Positions 7,796 through 15,462 of a stretch of DNA of 29,875 nucleotides are shown in pieces. Both the position numbers and the translations under genes were made by a program. Source of the stretch: an uncultured Thermomicrobia bacterium (GTDB taxonomy: Bacteria; Chloroflexota; Chloroflexia; Thermomicrobiales; JALYUS01); contig CALBSO010000103.1 of NCBI GenBank assembly GCA_937968015.1, forward strand, positions 1 through 29,875, written 5' to 3'. The stretch's first letter is position 1; every line of letters begins with the position of its first letter. Under the pieces are notes generated by a model. The model searched no databases. It was not told the DNA's origin and saw only the letters and a list, made by a program, of their open reading frames with translations.

Positions 7796-8680
7796 TCAGC
7801 ACTCGGTACTCGGCCAGAATGGGCGAAACATATACCATTGCGCGGGGTGCGCGACGATTGCGTGTTCCAGGGTCGTCGCAATCCGCTGTGTCAGCGTCTC
7901 GGCGTCCACCGGTGCGTCCGGGTCGGCCGCGCCGAGCGAGGCGAGTTCACAGAAGCCATCGTATGTCACCATGTCCGGTCGCCTGAAGAGACCGGCAACG
8001 ACGATCGCGCAACCCGTGCGGAGCGCCAACTGCGCGACGCCGGCCGGGAACGTCGTCCGCTCACCAAAGAACGTCACGGAGATACCCTGCGGATCAGGCG
8101 TGTCTATGAGGAGAACGAGCGCTTCACCCCGCTGCAAGACGCGATACATTTCCCGCAATGCGCCGGGTTTCTCGACGGCGATCGCGCTCATTTTGAACTT
8201 CTGCCGCATCCGTGTCACCCATTGATCGAGTGCCGGCGGCGCGAACGTGTCCACGAGCACCGTCGCTTTGTAGCCGTATCCGGTGAGGACGGCGCCCGCC
8301 CGATCCCATGAACCCATATGCCCGGTCACGAGGATGAACCCCTTGCCTGGCGCGGCGGCGCGTTCGAGGGCCTCAAGCCCCGTGACGCTCGCGGACGCGT
8401 TAATCTCCGTGTGTGCCGCGTACGGCAACCGGAGGAAATCCACGAGTACGCGGGCATAGTTGCCGAACGATTGCCGCGCGATCTTCCGCACGTACGGCGA
8501 GGTTTTCGGCTCATTCAGCACCCGGGCAAGATTATCCGCGGCCCAGCGGGAGTGCGACGGCCGCACGAAGCAATACGCCGCCCCGATTGCCCCCGCGAGA
8601 GCATACGAGAGACGTACGGGTATGACACTGAGAAGCGCGGACGCGACACGTACCGCCCAATACCGCGATGCATCGGCCAT
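7796..8680 (-). CDS. LpxL/PatA-family lysophospholipid acyltransferase
   Basis: The protein has 294 residues from the ATG at 8680. The frame is open further upstream, but that DNA is part of an inverted repeat, so the longer form is unlikely. No strong ribosome site is visible. An N-terminal hydrophobic segment (about 9-38) is followed by the catalytic region VTGHMGSWDRAG with H121-x4-D126 intact, a second acidic region LLIDTPDPQG, and VTFFGERTTFPAG. These are hallmarks of the LpxL/HtrB/PatA family, which transfers acyl chains from acyl-ACP or acyl-CoA to lysolipids or glycolipids at the inner membrane. It lies directly downstream of ino1 and upstream of a divergent paralogue. The last residues and stop fall in a heptad repeat. 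An inositol glycolipid acceptor is plausible, but another lysophospholipid is equally possible. Confidence 0.85.
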   Translation of the reverse strand: MADASRYWAVRVASALLSVIPVRLSYALAGAIGAAYCFVRPSHSRWAADNLARVLNEPKTSPYVRKIARQSFGNYARVLVDFLRLPYAAHTEINASASVTGLEALERAAAPGKGFILVTGHMGSWDRAGAVLTGYGYKATVLVDTFAPPALDQWVTRMRQKFKMSAIAVEKPGALREMYRVLQRGEALVLLIDTPDPQGISVTFFGERTTFPAGVAQLALRTGCAIVVAGLFRRPDMVTYDGFCELASLGAADPDAPVDAETLTQRIATTLEHAIVAHPAQWYMFRPFWPSTEC

Positions 8681-8696
8681 CGTGCTCACAGATTTG

Positions 8697-8799
8697 AACC
8701 GCCAAGATGCCAAGGGCGCCAAGAGACGCGGAGGAAATTCCGGCAGAGAATTTGTATTCTCTCTACCATTCTCCCTCCCTCCTTGGCGTCTTGGCGGTT
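8697..8799. repeat. 19-bp inverted repeat in ino1-acyltransferase gap
   Basis: The arms at 8697-8715 (AACCGCCAAGATGCCAAGG) and 8781-8799 are reverse complements with one mismatch, separated by 65 bases. The left arm continues as further GCCAAG units. It nearly fills the 122-base gap between the ino1 stop and the acyltransferase start and could attenuate read-through. Its repeated GCCAAG composition resembles common dispersed bacterial intergenic repeats. A distantly similar CTTTGCG/TCCTTTG run lies at about 12907-12932 after gyrA. Confidence 0.7.
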
Positions 8800-8802
8800 C
8801 CG

Positions 8803-9945
8803 TTATCCGTCGTTGCTGCCGGTTGCGACAGCCTTCGCGGCCTTCTTTCCCTGAGCGGCATCTCGCGCGTACGTCTGGATGAAGGTTTCGGTGTCCTGCC
8901 GCGCCCGATCGTCCGTCACCTGCACGGGCGGCGACTTCATGAAGTAAGACGAGGGGGCGGTGAGGGCGCCTGAGAGGCCGTGATCGAGGGCAAGGCGGGC
9001 GCAGCGGATCGCGTCAATGACGACGCCCGCTGAGTTCGGGCTGTCCCAGACTTCCAATTTCAACTCGAGCGAAAGCGGCACGTTGCCGAAGGTTGTCCCC
9101 TCCATGCGGATGTTCGCCCACTTGCGGTCGGTCAGCCATGGCACGTAATCGGACGGCCCGACGTGGATGTTCTCTGGCGCGATCTCGTATGGCAACTGGC
9201 TGGTGACGGAATTGGTCTTGGAGATTTTCTTCGACTCCAACCGATCGCGTTCGAGCATGTTAAGGAAGTCGGTGTTGCCGCCGAAGTTCAACTGATACAT
9301 CCGGTCAATTCGGACGCCGCGATCCTCGAAGAGGCGTGTGAGAACGCGATGCGTGATCGTCGCGCCGACCTGACTCTTAATGTCATCGCCGATGATCGGC
9401 AACCCTTTGTTCATGAATCGCTTCTGCCAGTAATCCTCACGCGCGATGAAGACCGGGATACAGTTCACGAATGCGCAGCCCGCGTTCAGCACCTGCTCGA
9501 CGTACCACTTCGTCGCCTGCTCCGCGCCGACCGGGAGGTAGTTGACGACGACCTGCGTGCCGGTGCTCTTGAGGATGCCGGTAATGTCGGCGGTCGGGCC
9601 GGGCGCTTTGGTGATGACCTCGGCCAGATACTTGCCGATACCGTCGTGCGTCATACCGCGGTGGACGCGCACACCGAGGTGCGGCACATCTGAGAACTTG
9701 ATCGTGTTGTTCGGGTCGGCCCAGATCGCCTCAGAGAGGTCCTTGCCGACCTTGGTGACATTGACATCGAAGGCGGCGGTGAACTCGATATCGCGGATGC
9801 GGTAGCCGCCGAGATTGGTATGCATCAGACCGGGGATATGCTCCTCGTCCGCGGTGTTCTTGTAAAACTCGACGCCCTGCACGAGCGACGACGCGCAGTT
9901 GCCGACGCCAATAATTGCCACGCGAATCGGGTTCGTTGCACCCAC
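8803..9945 (-). CDS. ino1: inositol-3-phosphate synthase, actinobacterial type
   Basis: This enzyme converts glucose 6-phosphate to inositol 3-phosphate using bound NAD, the first step toward inositol lipids. The protein has 380 residues, within the usual length of the short prokaryotic form. The GTG at 9945 was chosen because AAGGAGAG (9960-9953) lies 7 bases upstream. The Rossmann motif is RVAIIGVGNCASSL (8-21). Other family segments are VVVNYLPVGAEQATKWY, GDDIKSQVGATITHR, YQLNFGGNTDFLNM and SVTSQLPYEIAPENIHVGPSDYVPW. The C-terminus is lysine and alanine rich. It is transcribed divergently from gyrA, behind a strong promoter and two leader hairpins. It is followed by two acyltransferase genes. 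Phosphatidylinositol synthase and mannosyltransferase genes are not in the window. Confidence 0.95.
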   Translation of the reverse strand: MGATNPIRVAIIGVGNCASSLVQGVEFYKNTADEEHIPGLMHTNLGGYRIRDIEFTAAFDVNVTKVGKDLSEAIWADPNNTIKFSDVPHLGVRVHRGMTHDGIGKYLAEVITKAPGPTADITGILKSTGTQVVVNYLPVGAEQATKWYVEQVLNAGCAFVNCIPVFIAREDYWQKRFMNKGLPIIGDDIKSQVGATITHRVLTRLFEDRGVRIDRMYQLNFGGNTDFLNMLERDRLESKKISKTNSVTSQLPYEIAPENIHVGPSDYVPWLTDRKWANIRMEGTTFGNVPLSLELKLEVWDSPNSAGVVIDAIRCARLALDHGLSGALTAPSSYFMKSPPVQVTDDRARQDTETFIQTYARDAAQGKKAAKAVATGSNDG

Positions 9946-9959
9946 GACTTGGCTCTCCT

Positions 9960-10041
9960 TCACCCCACACATGTGGGGACAACGAATGCGCACTTCCCAA
10001 CACCGATAATGGCGACCGGATCACCCCCACTATGTGGGGAC
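9960..10041 (-). promoter_or_regulatory. two hairpin repeats 61 bp apart in the ino1 leader
   Basis: Two 21-base elements, 9960-9980 and 10021-10041, are 17/21 identical and exactly 61 bp apart. All four differences fall at positions 8-11, inside the loop side. Each folds as GTCCCCAC-N3/4-GTGGGG on the minus strand and is followed by TGA. The distal copy starts at the predicted ino1 transcription start. The proximal copy ends against the ribosome site AAGGAGAG. They could be paired operators, leader RNA hairpins, or remnants of a type I-E-like CRISPR, whose repeat plus spacer is also 61. Confidence 0.6.
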
Positions 10042-10047
10042 TGGACG

Positions 10048-10077
10048 AGAATACGCCGCGCGCCGGGGTACTGTCAA
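10048..10077 (-). promoter_or_regulatory. ino1 promoter
   Basis: On the minus strand a perfect TTGACA (10077-10072) is followed after 18 bases by TATTCT (10053-10048). The predicted start is near 10041, giving a leader of about 95 bases that contains both hairpin repeats. This is the best -35 seen in the window. Confidence 0.65.
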
Positions 10078-10164
10078 TCCAACATCATTGCCGTATGGGT
10101 GTTCCCGGGCGTGAATTTTCGGCGTCAAACACGGCGAACGCATGTTCTTCTAATATGTCGTTCA

Positions 10165-10182
10165 GGTGCGTACGTTCGCACC
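10165..10182. promoter_or_regulatory. palindrome abutting the gyrA -35, possible operator
   Basis: GGTGCG-TACGTT-CGCACC is symmetric at 16 of 18 positions. It ends directly before the putative gyrA -35. A repressor or activator site is inferred from symmetry and position. It does not match the LexA-type box seen at uvrA. Confidence 0.4.
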
Positions 10183-10211
10183 TTTCCACCATACGCATAT
10201 TAAGGTATACT
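10183..10211 (+). promoter_or_regulatory. gyrA promoter
   Basis: TTTCCA (10183-10188) lies 17 bases before TATACT (10206-10211). The hexamers match 4/6 and 5/6 of consensus. The expected start near 10218 gives a leader of about 97 bases before the gyrA ATG. Confidence 0.6.
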
Positions 10212-10314
10212 GTGACGAGTAAGGACGCACGATCCTGGGTTAAGGACTTCAGAAGCCAGGGTGCTTCGTTCTTCGCCCTCAACCCTGAGTACTGATTTGA
10301 CCGGAGGAAGATGG

Positions 10315-12891
10315 ATGGTTGATAGCAATGAGCGGGGTCTTGTCCGCTTTGTAAATCTCGACACGGAGATGCGCAACTCGTACCGCGATTACGCGATGAG
10401 CGTCATCGTCTCGCGCGCGCTTCCTGACGCGCGAGACGGGCTTAAGCCTGTCCAGCGGCGCATCCTCTACGCGATGCATCAGATGGGCCTCCGGCCGAAC
10501 ACGAAGCACCGCAAGTGCGCCGGTGTCATCGGCGAGGTGATGAAAAACTTCCACCCGCATAGCGACACCGCGATCTACGACGCCCTGGCTCGTATGGCCC
10601 AGGAGTTCTCTATGCGCTACCCGCTGATTGACGGGCAGGGCAACTTCGGTTCGGTGGACGGCGACCCGCCCGCCGCGATGCGGTACACCGAGGCGAAACT
10701 CGCACTGATCGCCGAAGAACTGCTGCGCGACATCGAGAAGGATACCGTTGATTTTGAGGACAACTATGACGGCGAACTGAAGGAGCCGAAGAAGGTTCTG
10801 CCCGCCCGCCTGCCGAACCTCCTCTTGAACGGCTCAACGGGCATCGCCGTCGGTATGGCAACGAATATCCCCCCCCACAACGCGAACGAACTCTGCGACG
10901 TAATTATCTATTTGATTGACCATCCGGACTGCGCGCTCACCGACCTGATCGAGCGGCTGCCGGGGCCGGATTTCCCGACCGGCGGCATCATTCTCGGCCG
11001 CGAGGGGATCAAACAGGCATACTCGACCGGCAATGGCCGCGTCGTCGTCCGCGCCAAGGCATACATCGAGGAAGGGCGGGCAAACCGCTACCAGATCATC
11101 GTCACGGAACTGCCGTACGCGGTGAACAAGGCAACCTTGATCGAGAAGATCGCTCACATGGTCAAGGACGGCAAACTTGACGGCATCAGCGACCTGCGCG
11201 ATGAGTCCGACCGCTCCGGCATGCGGATGGTCATCGAACTGAAGCGCGATGCCCAGCCGATGAAGGTGCTCAATAATCTCTTCAAGCACACGGCGTTACA
11301 ATCCACCTTCGGCGTCAACATGATCGCCCTCGTGGATAACGGCACGCAGCCGCACACGCTGACGCTGAAGCGCGCCCTGCAAGAGTTCATCGCGCACCGG
11401 CAAGTCGTCATCCGCCGTCGCACGGAGTACGAACTGCGTAAAGCGCGCGAGCGTGCCCACATCCTCGAAGGACTCAAGATCGCCCTCGACCACCTCGACG
11501 AAGTGATCGCGACGATCCGCCGCTCCCAGACGACCGAGACGGCGCGCAAGAATCTGCGGGCGAATTTCAAACTGACCGAAGTGCAGGCGCAAGCGATCCT
11601 CGATCTGCGTCTCGCCCGGCTCGCCGCCCTCGAACGGAAGAAGATCGAGGAGGAATACAAAGAAGTCCTCAAGGCAATCAAGGATTACGAGGACATCCTC
11701 GCCCGCCCGGAGCGCGTGCTGACGATCATCAAGGCGGATTTGCGGGACATCAAGGAGCATTACGGCGACGAGCGACGCACCGAAATCCGTGCCGAGGCTT
11801 CCGGCGACCTCAGCGAGGAGGACCTCATTCCCGATGTGGATGTCGTCGTCACGCTGACGAAGACGGGGTACATCAAACGCATCCCTGGCGACACATATCG
11901 TACGCAGCACCGGGGTGGGCGCGGTATCACGGGGGTGCGGCCGAAGGAAGAAGATAAGGTCGAGCACATCCTCCATTGCAGCACGATGGACTCACTCCTC
12001 TTCTTCACTGACCGGGGCAAGACATTTCAGGTGAAAGTCCACGAACTGCCCGACGCCTCGCGCACCGCCAAGGGCACACCGATCATTCAACTCATTAACA
12101 TCCAGCAGGATGAAACCGTCACGACGCTGCTCGCTGTCAAGGACTATAACGATTCGTCGTTCCTGACGATGGTAACGAAGAACGGGCGGATCAAACGGAC
12201 GGAACTAAAGGCGTTCGCCTCCGTGCGTTCCTCCGGGCTGATCGCGCTCGGTCTCGATGAGGGCGACGAACTGCGCTGGGTGCGCGTGACGACCGGGAAC
12301 GATCAAATGATTCTCACGACGCGGCGCGGTTCGGCGATCCGGTTCAACGAGTCGGACGCGCGGGCGATGGGCCGCACGGCGGCGGGCGTCCACGCGATCT
12401 CCCTGCGGGAGAATGACACCCTCGTTTCTGCCGATGCGATCCCCGCCGAGCGCGCGAAGGACCTCTGCCTCTTTGTCATCGCACAGAACGGCATGGGCAA
12501 GCGGACGCGCGCCTCGGACTTCCCGGTGCAGAAGCGCGCCGGGCTTGGCGTGATCGCCATGAAGGTGACACCGAAGACGGGCGCGATCGTCGCGGCAGGG
12601 ATTGTCGAGACGACCGACGACCTGATCTTCATTTCCGGAAAGGGGATCGTGATGCGCACGAAGGTCGCTGATCTCCGCGTCATCGGGCGGGCGACACAGG
12701 GCGTTATCATCATGCGGATGGACGAGGGTGACCGCGTCGCCTCATTCGCCCGCGTCCCAGCCGGAGCGGACGAGAACGGCCTCATCACGGAGACCGGCGT
12801 CGAGCCACACGTCGCCGAGGATGTGCTGCCGACGAAGCGCCGCAAAGCCGTCGAACCCGCCCTCGTCCCCGCCGACGGCGACGGAGACTAA
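10315..12891 (+). CDS. gyrA: DNA gyrase subunit A
   Basis: GyrA makes the transient double-strand break for negative supercoiling together with GyrB, whose gene is not in the window. The protein has 858 residues, normal for the family. The ATG at 10315 was chosen because GGAGGAAG lies just upstream and the product starts in register with known GyrA proteins. The catalytic tyrosine is Y124 in AAMRYTEAK. ARDGLKPVQRRILYAM (39-54) and DGQGNFGSVDGD are intact. The GyrA box QHRGGRG (531-537) and six-bladed C-terminal repeats distinguish it from ParC. The quinolone-resistance region reads HPHSDTAIYD: serine 83 replaces the usually invariant glycine (E. coli 81), T85 stands at E. coli Ser83, and D89 matches Asp87. 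The C-terminus ends in an acidic tail. It diverges from ino1. Confidence 0.97.
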   Translation: MVDSNERGLVRFVNLDTEMRNSYRDYAMSVIVSRALPDARDGLKPVQRRILYAMHQMGLRPNTKHRKCAGVIGEVMKNFHPHSDTAIYDALARMAQEFSMRYPLIDGQGNFGSVDGDPPAAMRYTEAKLALIAEELLRDIEKDTVDFEDNYDGELKEPKKVLPARLPNLLLNGSTGIAVGMATNIPPHNANELCDVIIYLIDHPDCALTDLIERLPGPDFPTGGIILGREGIKQAYSTGNGRVVVRAKAYIEEGRANRYQIIVTELPYAVNKATLIEKIAHMVKDGKLDGISDLRDESDRSGMRMVIELKRDAQPMKVLNNLFKHTALQSTFGVNMIALVDNGTQPHTLTLKRALQEFIAHRQVVIRRRTEYELRKARERAHILEGLKIALDHLDEVIATIRRSQTTETARKNLRANFKLTEVQAQAILDLRLARLAALERKKIEEEYKEVLKAIKDYEDILARPERVLTIIKADLRDIKEHYGDERRTEIRAEASGDLSEEDLIPDVDVVVTLTKTGYIKRIPGDTYRTQHRGGRGITGVRPKEEDKVEHILHCSTMDSLLFFTDRGKTFQVKVHELPDASRTAKGTPIIQLINIQQDETVTTLLAVKDYNDSSFLTMVTKNGRIKRTELKAFASVRSSGLIALGLDEGDELRWVRVTTGNDQMILTTRRGSAIRFNESDARAMGRTAAGVHAISLRENDTLVSADAIPAERAKDLCLFVIAQNGMGKRTRASDFPVQKRAGLGVIAMKVTPKTGAIVAAGIVETTDDLIFISGKGIVMRTKVADLRVIGRATQGVIIMRMDEGDRVASFARVPAGADENGLITETGVEPHVAEDVLPTKRRKAVEPALVPADGDGD

Positions 12892-12969
12892 GCGAATTCT
12901 GTTCTCGCTTTGCGTCCTTTGCGCTCTTTGTGTCGTTACGGTTCAGTCGCTTTCAAGGCGGTGTGAGTG

Positions 12970-13881
12970 ATGAGTATGCCCACGGTGCCGACGCTCCCCG
13001 CGCCCGAATCGGCGACCGCGCGCATGCCGAGCGAGATGATCCGCGTCGGCCTTGCCCAGGTGCGGCCCTGCCTCGGCGATCTCGACGCGAATATCGCCAC
13101 GCACGAGCGCGTGATCTCTGAGGCACGGGACGCGGGGGCGGACTTGCTCGTCTTCCCCGAACTCGCGCTGACAGGGTATTTTCTTCGCGATCTCGTTTCC
13201 GAGGTGGCAATGCGGGCGGACGACCACCGGCTCCGCGCGCTCTCCACGCTCGCGGGACCAACAGACCTCGTCCTCTCCTTCGTGGAAGAAGACGCGCGAG
13301 GTCGTTTCTACATCGCGGCGGGGTACTGGAGCGGCGGTGAGCTCATCCATGTCCACCGCAAGGTCTACTTGCCAACCTACGGTTTCTTCGATGATGGCCG
13401 GTTCTTCGGTCGTGGTGACCGCGTGCGAGCGTTCGGTACCCGATTCGGGCGCGTGGGTGTCCTGATCTGCGAGGACTTCTGGCATTTGAGCATGCCGTAT
13501 CTCCTCTGGCAGGATGGTGCGGACTTGCTGCTCTTCTGCAACAACCATCCCGGCCGGGGCACGGACAGCCGGACGGGCGATATTGCCTCGATTGAGTTTG
13601 TCAGCGCGCTCTGCCGCTCCTACGCGGGCAGCATGACGGTGCCGATCGTGCAGTGTAACCGCGTCGGCTGGGAAGACGGCATCAACTTCTGGGGCGGCAG
13701 TTTCGTCGTGGACGCGGGCGGCGTCGAGATCGCCCGCGCCCCGGCGATGACTGACCATCTCCTGATCGCCGACCTCGACCGCGCGGAAACGCGCCGCCGC
13801 CGCGTCTCCTTCCCCTCCTTACGCGATGAACGCCCCGACCTCGTGCAGCGCGAACTATCCCGCATCCTGCGGGAGCAATGA
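12970..13881 (+). CDS. nitrilase-superfamily amidohydrolase, NAD synthetase glutaminase-like
   Basis: The protein has 303 residues. The ATG at 12970 follows AAGGCGG by about 8 bases; an ATG at 13024 is also possible because homology starts at IRVGLAQ. The nitrilase triad is complete: E64 in FPELALTGY, K131 in HRKVYLPTYG and C167 in LICEDFWH. The RKVYLPTYGFFDDGRFF and ICEDFWHLS segments are like the glutaminase domain of glutamine-dependent NAD synthetase. The synthetase domain is absent here, but a separate nadE lies at 17296-18174 and nadD follows immediately on the other strand. The protein may therefore supply ammonia to NadE as a split glutaminase (inference). Another carbon-nitrogen hydrolase role cannot be excluded. 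The final Glu-Gln-stop is encoded by the first heptads of a tandem repeat. Confidence 0.82.
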   Translation: MSMPTVPTLPAPESATARMPSEMIRVGLAQVRPCLGDLDANIATHERVISEARDAGADLLVFPELALTGYFLRDLVSEVAMRADDHRLRALSTLAGPTDLVLSFVEEDARGRFYIAAGYWSGGELIHVHRKVYLPTYGFFDDGRFFGRGDRVRAFGTRFGRVGVLICEDFWHLSMPYLLWQDGADLLLFCNNHPGRGTDSRTGDIASIEFVSALCRSYAGSMTVPIVQCNRVGWEDGINFWGGSFVVDAGGVEIARAPAMTDHLLIADLDRAETRRRRVSFPSLRDERPDLVQRELSRILREQ

Positions 13882-13961
13882 GCAATGAGCAATGAGCGAC
13901 GAGCAATGCGCAATGAGGTTTCTCGTACCAACGCATTGTTCATTGCTCATTGCTCGTCGCT
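13873..13961. repeat. inverted heptad-repeat hairpin joining two convergent genes
   Basis: The left arm contains six heptads in register from 13873 to 13914: GAGCAAT three times, then GAGCGAC, GAGCAAT and GCGCAAT. The right arm (13932-13961) holds the inverse heptads. Bases 13895-13916 pair with 13940-13961 at 21 of 22 positions, leaving a 23-base loop. The stop codons of the nitrilase gene (13879-13881) and nadD (13949-13947) both lie in GAGCAATGA units. The hairpin probably also acts as a bidirectional transcription barrier. No U-tract follows. Confidence 0.75.
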
Positions 13962-14564
13962 TCGATACAGCCCATGCTCCTGAATGTACTCCCAGACATC
14001 CGCGCGCAACTGATAGCGGGAGGGTGCGCCGCCGCTGAGGCGTTCACGCAGTTGACGGGAGGCAATGTCGAGCATCGGGATTGGGATGAAGTCGCAACAC
14101 CGGACGATGCCGGGGATCGCCACATCGAGCATCGCGAGGTCCGCGATATCCACCTTCCAGCCGGGGCGCGTGACAACCGCGAGGCGCGCGTGTTCGACGA
14201 TCCGTTCCGGGTGTAGCCAGTTCGGGACATCAAGGATTGTGTCCTCACCCATAATGAACCAGAGGGCTGCATCCGGCTCGCTGCGGCGAAGGATCGTCAG
14301 CGCATCCGCGGTGTAATGTGGACCGGGCCGGTCGAGGTCAATCGTGCTCAGGGCGAAGAGCGGATTGTCGCTAATTGCCAGTTCGACCATCCTCTGGCGA
14401 TGCACCGCCGCCGTCATGCCGTTGTTGGTCTTGTGGGGCGGTTCACCGGCCGGGAGAAAGAGGACGCGGTCAAGCCCAAGCACGTACTGGACTTCCGCAG
14501 CCGCGACGAGATGGCCAATATGGATCGGATCGAAGGTTCCGCCATAGACACCAATGCGGCGCAT
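13947..14564 (-). CDS. nadD: nicotinate-nucleotide adenylyltransferase
   Basis: NadD joins nicotinate mononucleotide and ATP to form deamido-NAD, the substrate of NadE. The protein has 205 residues, the normal length. The ATG at 14564 starts directly in MRRIGVYGGTFDPIHIGH, the nucleotidyltransferase motif with GTFDPIHIGH at 9-18. GGGGGAG and GAGAGG lie just upstream. Further family features are LFLPAGEPPHK, the MVELAISDNP helix, DLDRPGPHYTADAL, and LWFIMGEDTILDVPNW. The ISSTxIR-like region is present in the variant LDIASRQLRERL. The C-terminal residues come from a heptad repeat shared with the convergent nitrilase gene. It lies downstream of mscS on the same strand, separated by a hairpin. 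Its placement next to a glutaminase-like gene supports an NAD cluster. Confidence 0.95.
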   Translation of the reverse strand: MRRIGVYGGTFDPIHIGHLVAAAEVQYVLGLDRVLFLPAGEPPHKTNNGMTAAVHRQRMVELAISDNPLFALSTIDLDRPGPHYTADALTILRRSEPDAALWFIMGEDTILDVPNWLHPERIVEHARLAVVTRPGWKVDIADLAMLDVAIPGIVRCCDFIPIPMLDIASRQLRERLSGGAPSRYQLRADVWEYIQEHGLYRSDEQ

Positions 14565-14581
14565 CGCTCCCCCATCCTCTC

Positions 14582-14611
14582 TGGAGGCGCAGGCATCAGC
14601 CTGCGCCTCCA
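14582..14611. repeat. perfect 13-bp hairpin between mscS and nadD
   Basis: TGGAGGCGCAGGC (14582-14594) and its exact complement (14599-14611) flank a four-base loop. It fills the gap between the mscS stop and the nadD start. There is no U-tract, so it is better read as a REP-like palindrome that may stabilise or partly terminate the mscS transcript. Confidence 0.65.
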
Positions 14612-14618
14612 ATGACCT

Positions 14619-15404
14619 TCAACTCCCGCTCGTGATCTTTGCGCCGGGGAACTGCTCGCCTAGTGCCGCAATCGCCTCCGGTGTGGGATTATGCAGCCCC
14701 CGGTACCAGAACTCCACCTGCATCTCCGCCGCGCCGTCCGCGAAGCCAACGATCTTGGTTTGCGGCGCGGGCTGAGCGATCAGCGTATCGAGACTCTGGA
14801 TTGCCTCGCGCGCCTTCGCACCGATCTCATCGGGTGTGCCCGTCACGTTCGTCAATGTCAGTGTCGCATGGCCAACGCCGGACGCCGATCGGTTCGTGAC
14901 GATCTCCGTGAAGATGATATTGTTCGGTACGAGAATCATCACACCCGCATCCGTTTTCAGCGCGGTCGTGCGGATATCCACCTCCTCCACTGTTCCTTCC
15001 GCGTCGCGCACCTTGACGCGGTCGCCAATCGTGAACGGTCGCTCGATCAGCAGGTAGATACCGGCGATAAAGTTCTTGAGAACGTCCTGAAAGGCGAAGA
15101 TGATCCCGGCCGTGGCGAGGCCGAGCGACGTGATGACGGCACTCGCCGGTACACCAATCACGGAGAGGATGATCGCGGCGCAGATAATCGCGCCGAGCAA
15201 CGTGACACCGTTTCCCGCGAGCGCGACGATGTTCACCGGCATCCGCGCGCGGATCAGGACGCGGCGTAGCAAGCGTTTGAAGAAACGCGCCGCGACAACG
15301 GTGATGCAAATCGCGATCGTTGACCAGAAGAGCGCGAAAACGATATTGGCCAGCGTGTGCTGCCCCTGAAACCGATGCCGCAGCGCCTCCCAAAAACCCG
15401 TCAT
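14619..15404 (-). CDS. mscS: small-conductance mechanosensitive channel, MscS family
   Basis: The protein has 261 residues. The ATG at 15404 (MTGFWEALRHRF) was chosen because a TATACT promoter element occupies the upstream in-frame ATG at 15455. GGGGAG lies about 12 bases ahead. Three hydrophobic segments occur at about 20-42, 62-88 and 92-122. The last is the pore helix with Gly/Ala-rich packing (SLGLATAGIIFAFQDVLKNF). The beta domain begins IYLLIERPFTIGDRVKVRDAEGTVEEV and contains VPNNIIFTEIVTNRS. These are hallmark MscS segments. The channel opens under membrane tension to release solutes during hypo-osmotic shock. It has its own promoter and diverges from the PHP phosphatase gene. Confidence 0.93.
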   Translation of the reverse strand: MTGFWEALRHRFQGQHTLANIVFALFWSTIAICITVVAARFFKRLLRRVLIRARMPVNIVALAGNGVTLLGAIICAAIILSVIGVPASAVITSLGLATAGIIFAFQDVLKNFIAGIYLLIERPFTIGDRVKVRDAEGTVEEVDIRTTALKTDAGVMILVPNNIIFTEIVTNRSASGVGHATLTLTNVTGTPDEIGAKAREAIQSLDTLIAQPAPQTKIVGFADGAAEMQVEFWYRGLHNPTPEAIAALGEQFPGAKITSGS

Positions 15405-15445
15405 GAAATCTTTACACTCCCCGAACGCCATCAAACACCGGCGGG

Positions 15446-15454
15446 AGTATAGCA
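15446..15454 (-). promoter_or_regulatory. mscS promoter, extended -10
   Basis: TGC-TATACT on the minus strand is an extended -10 with a 5/6 hexamer. The predicted start near 15439 gives a leader of about 35 bases. No convincing -35 is seen. Confidence 0.55.
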
Positions 15455-15462
15455 TTCCGGGA

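Noticed and set aside
9960..10041. A true CRISPR array
   Set aside because: Only two imperfect copies exist, no third copy occurs 61 bp to either side, no cas gene is near, and the region is an ordinary promoter-leader of ino1. It is kept as a repeat or regulatory feature.
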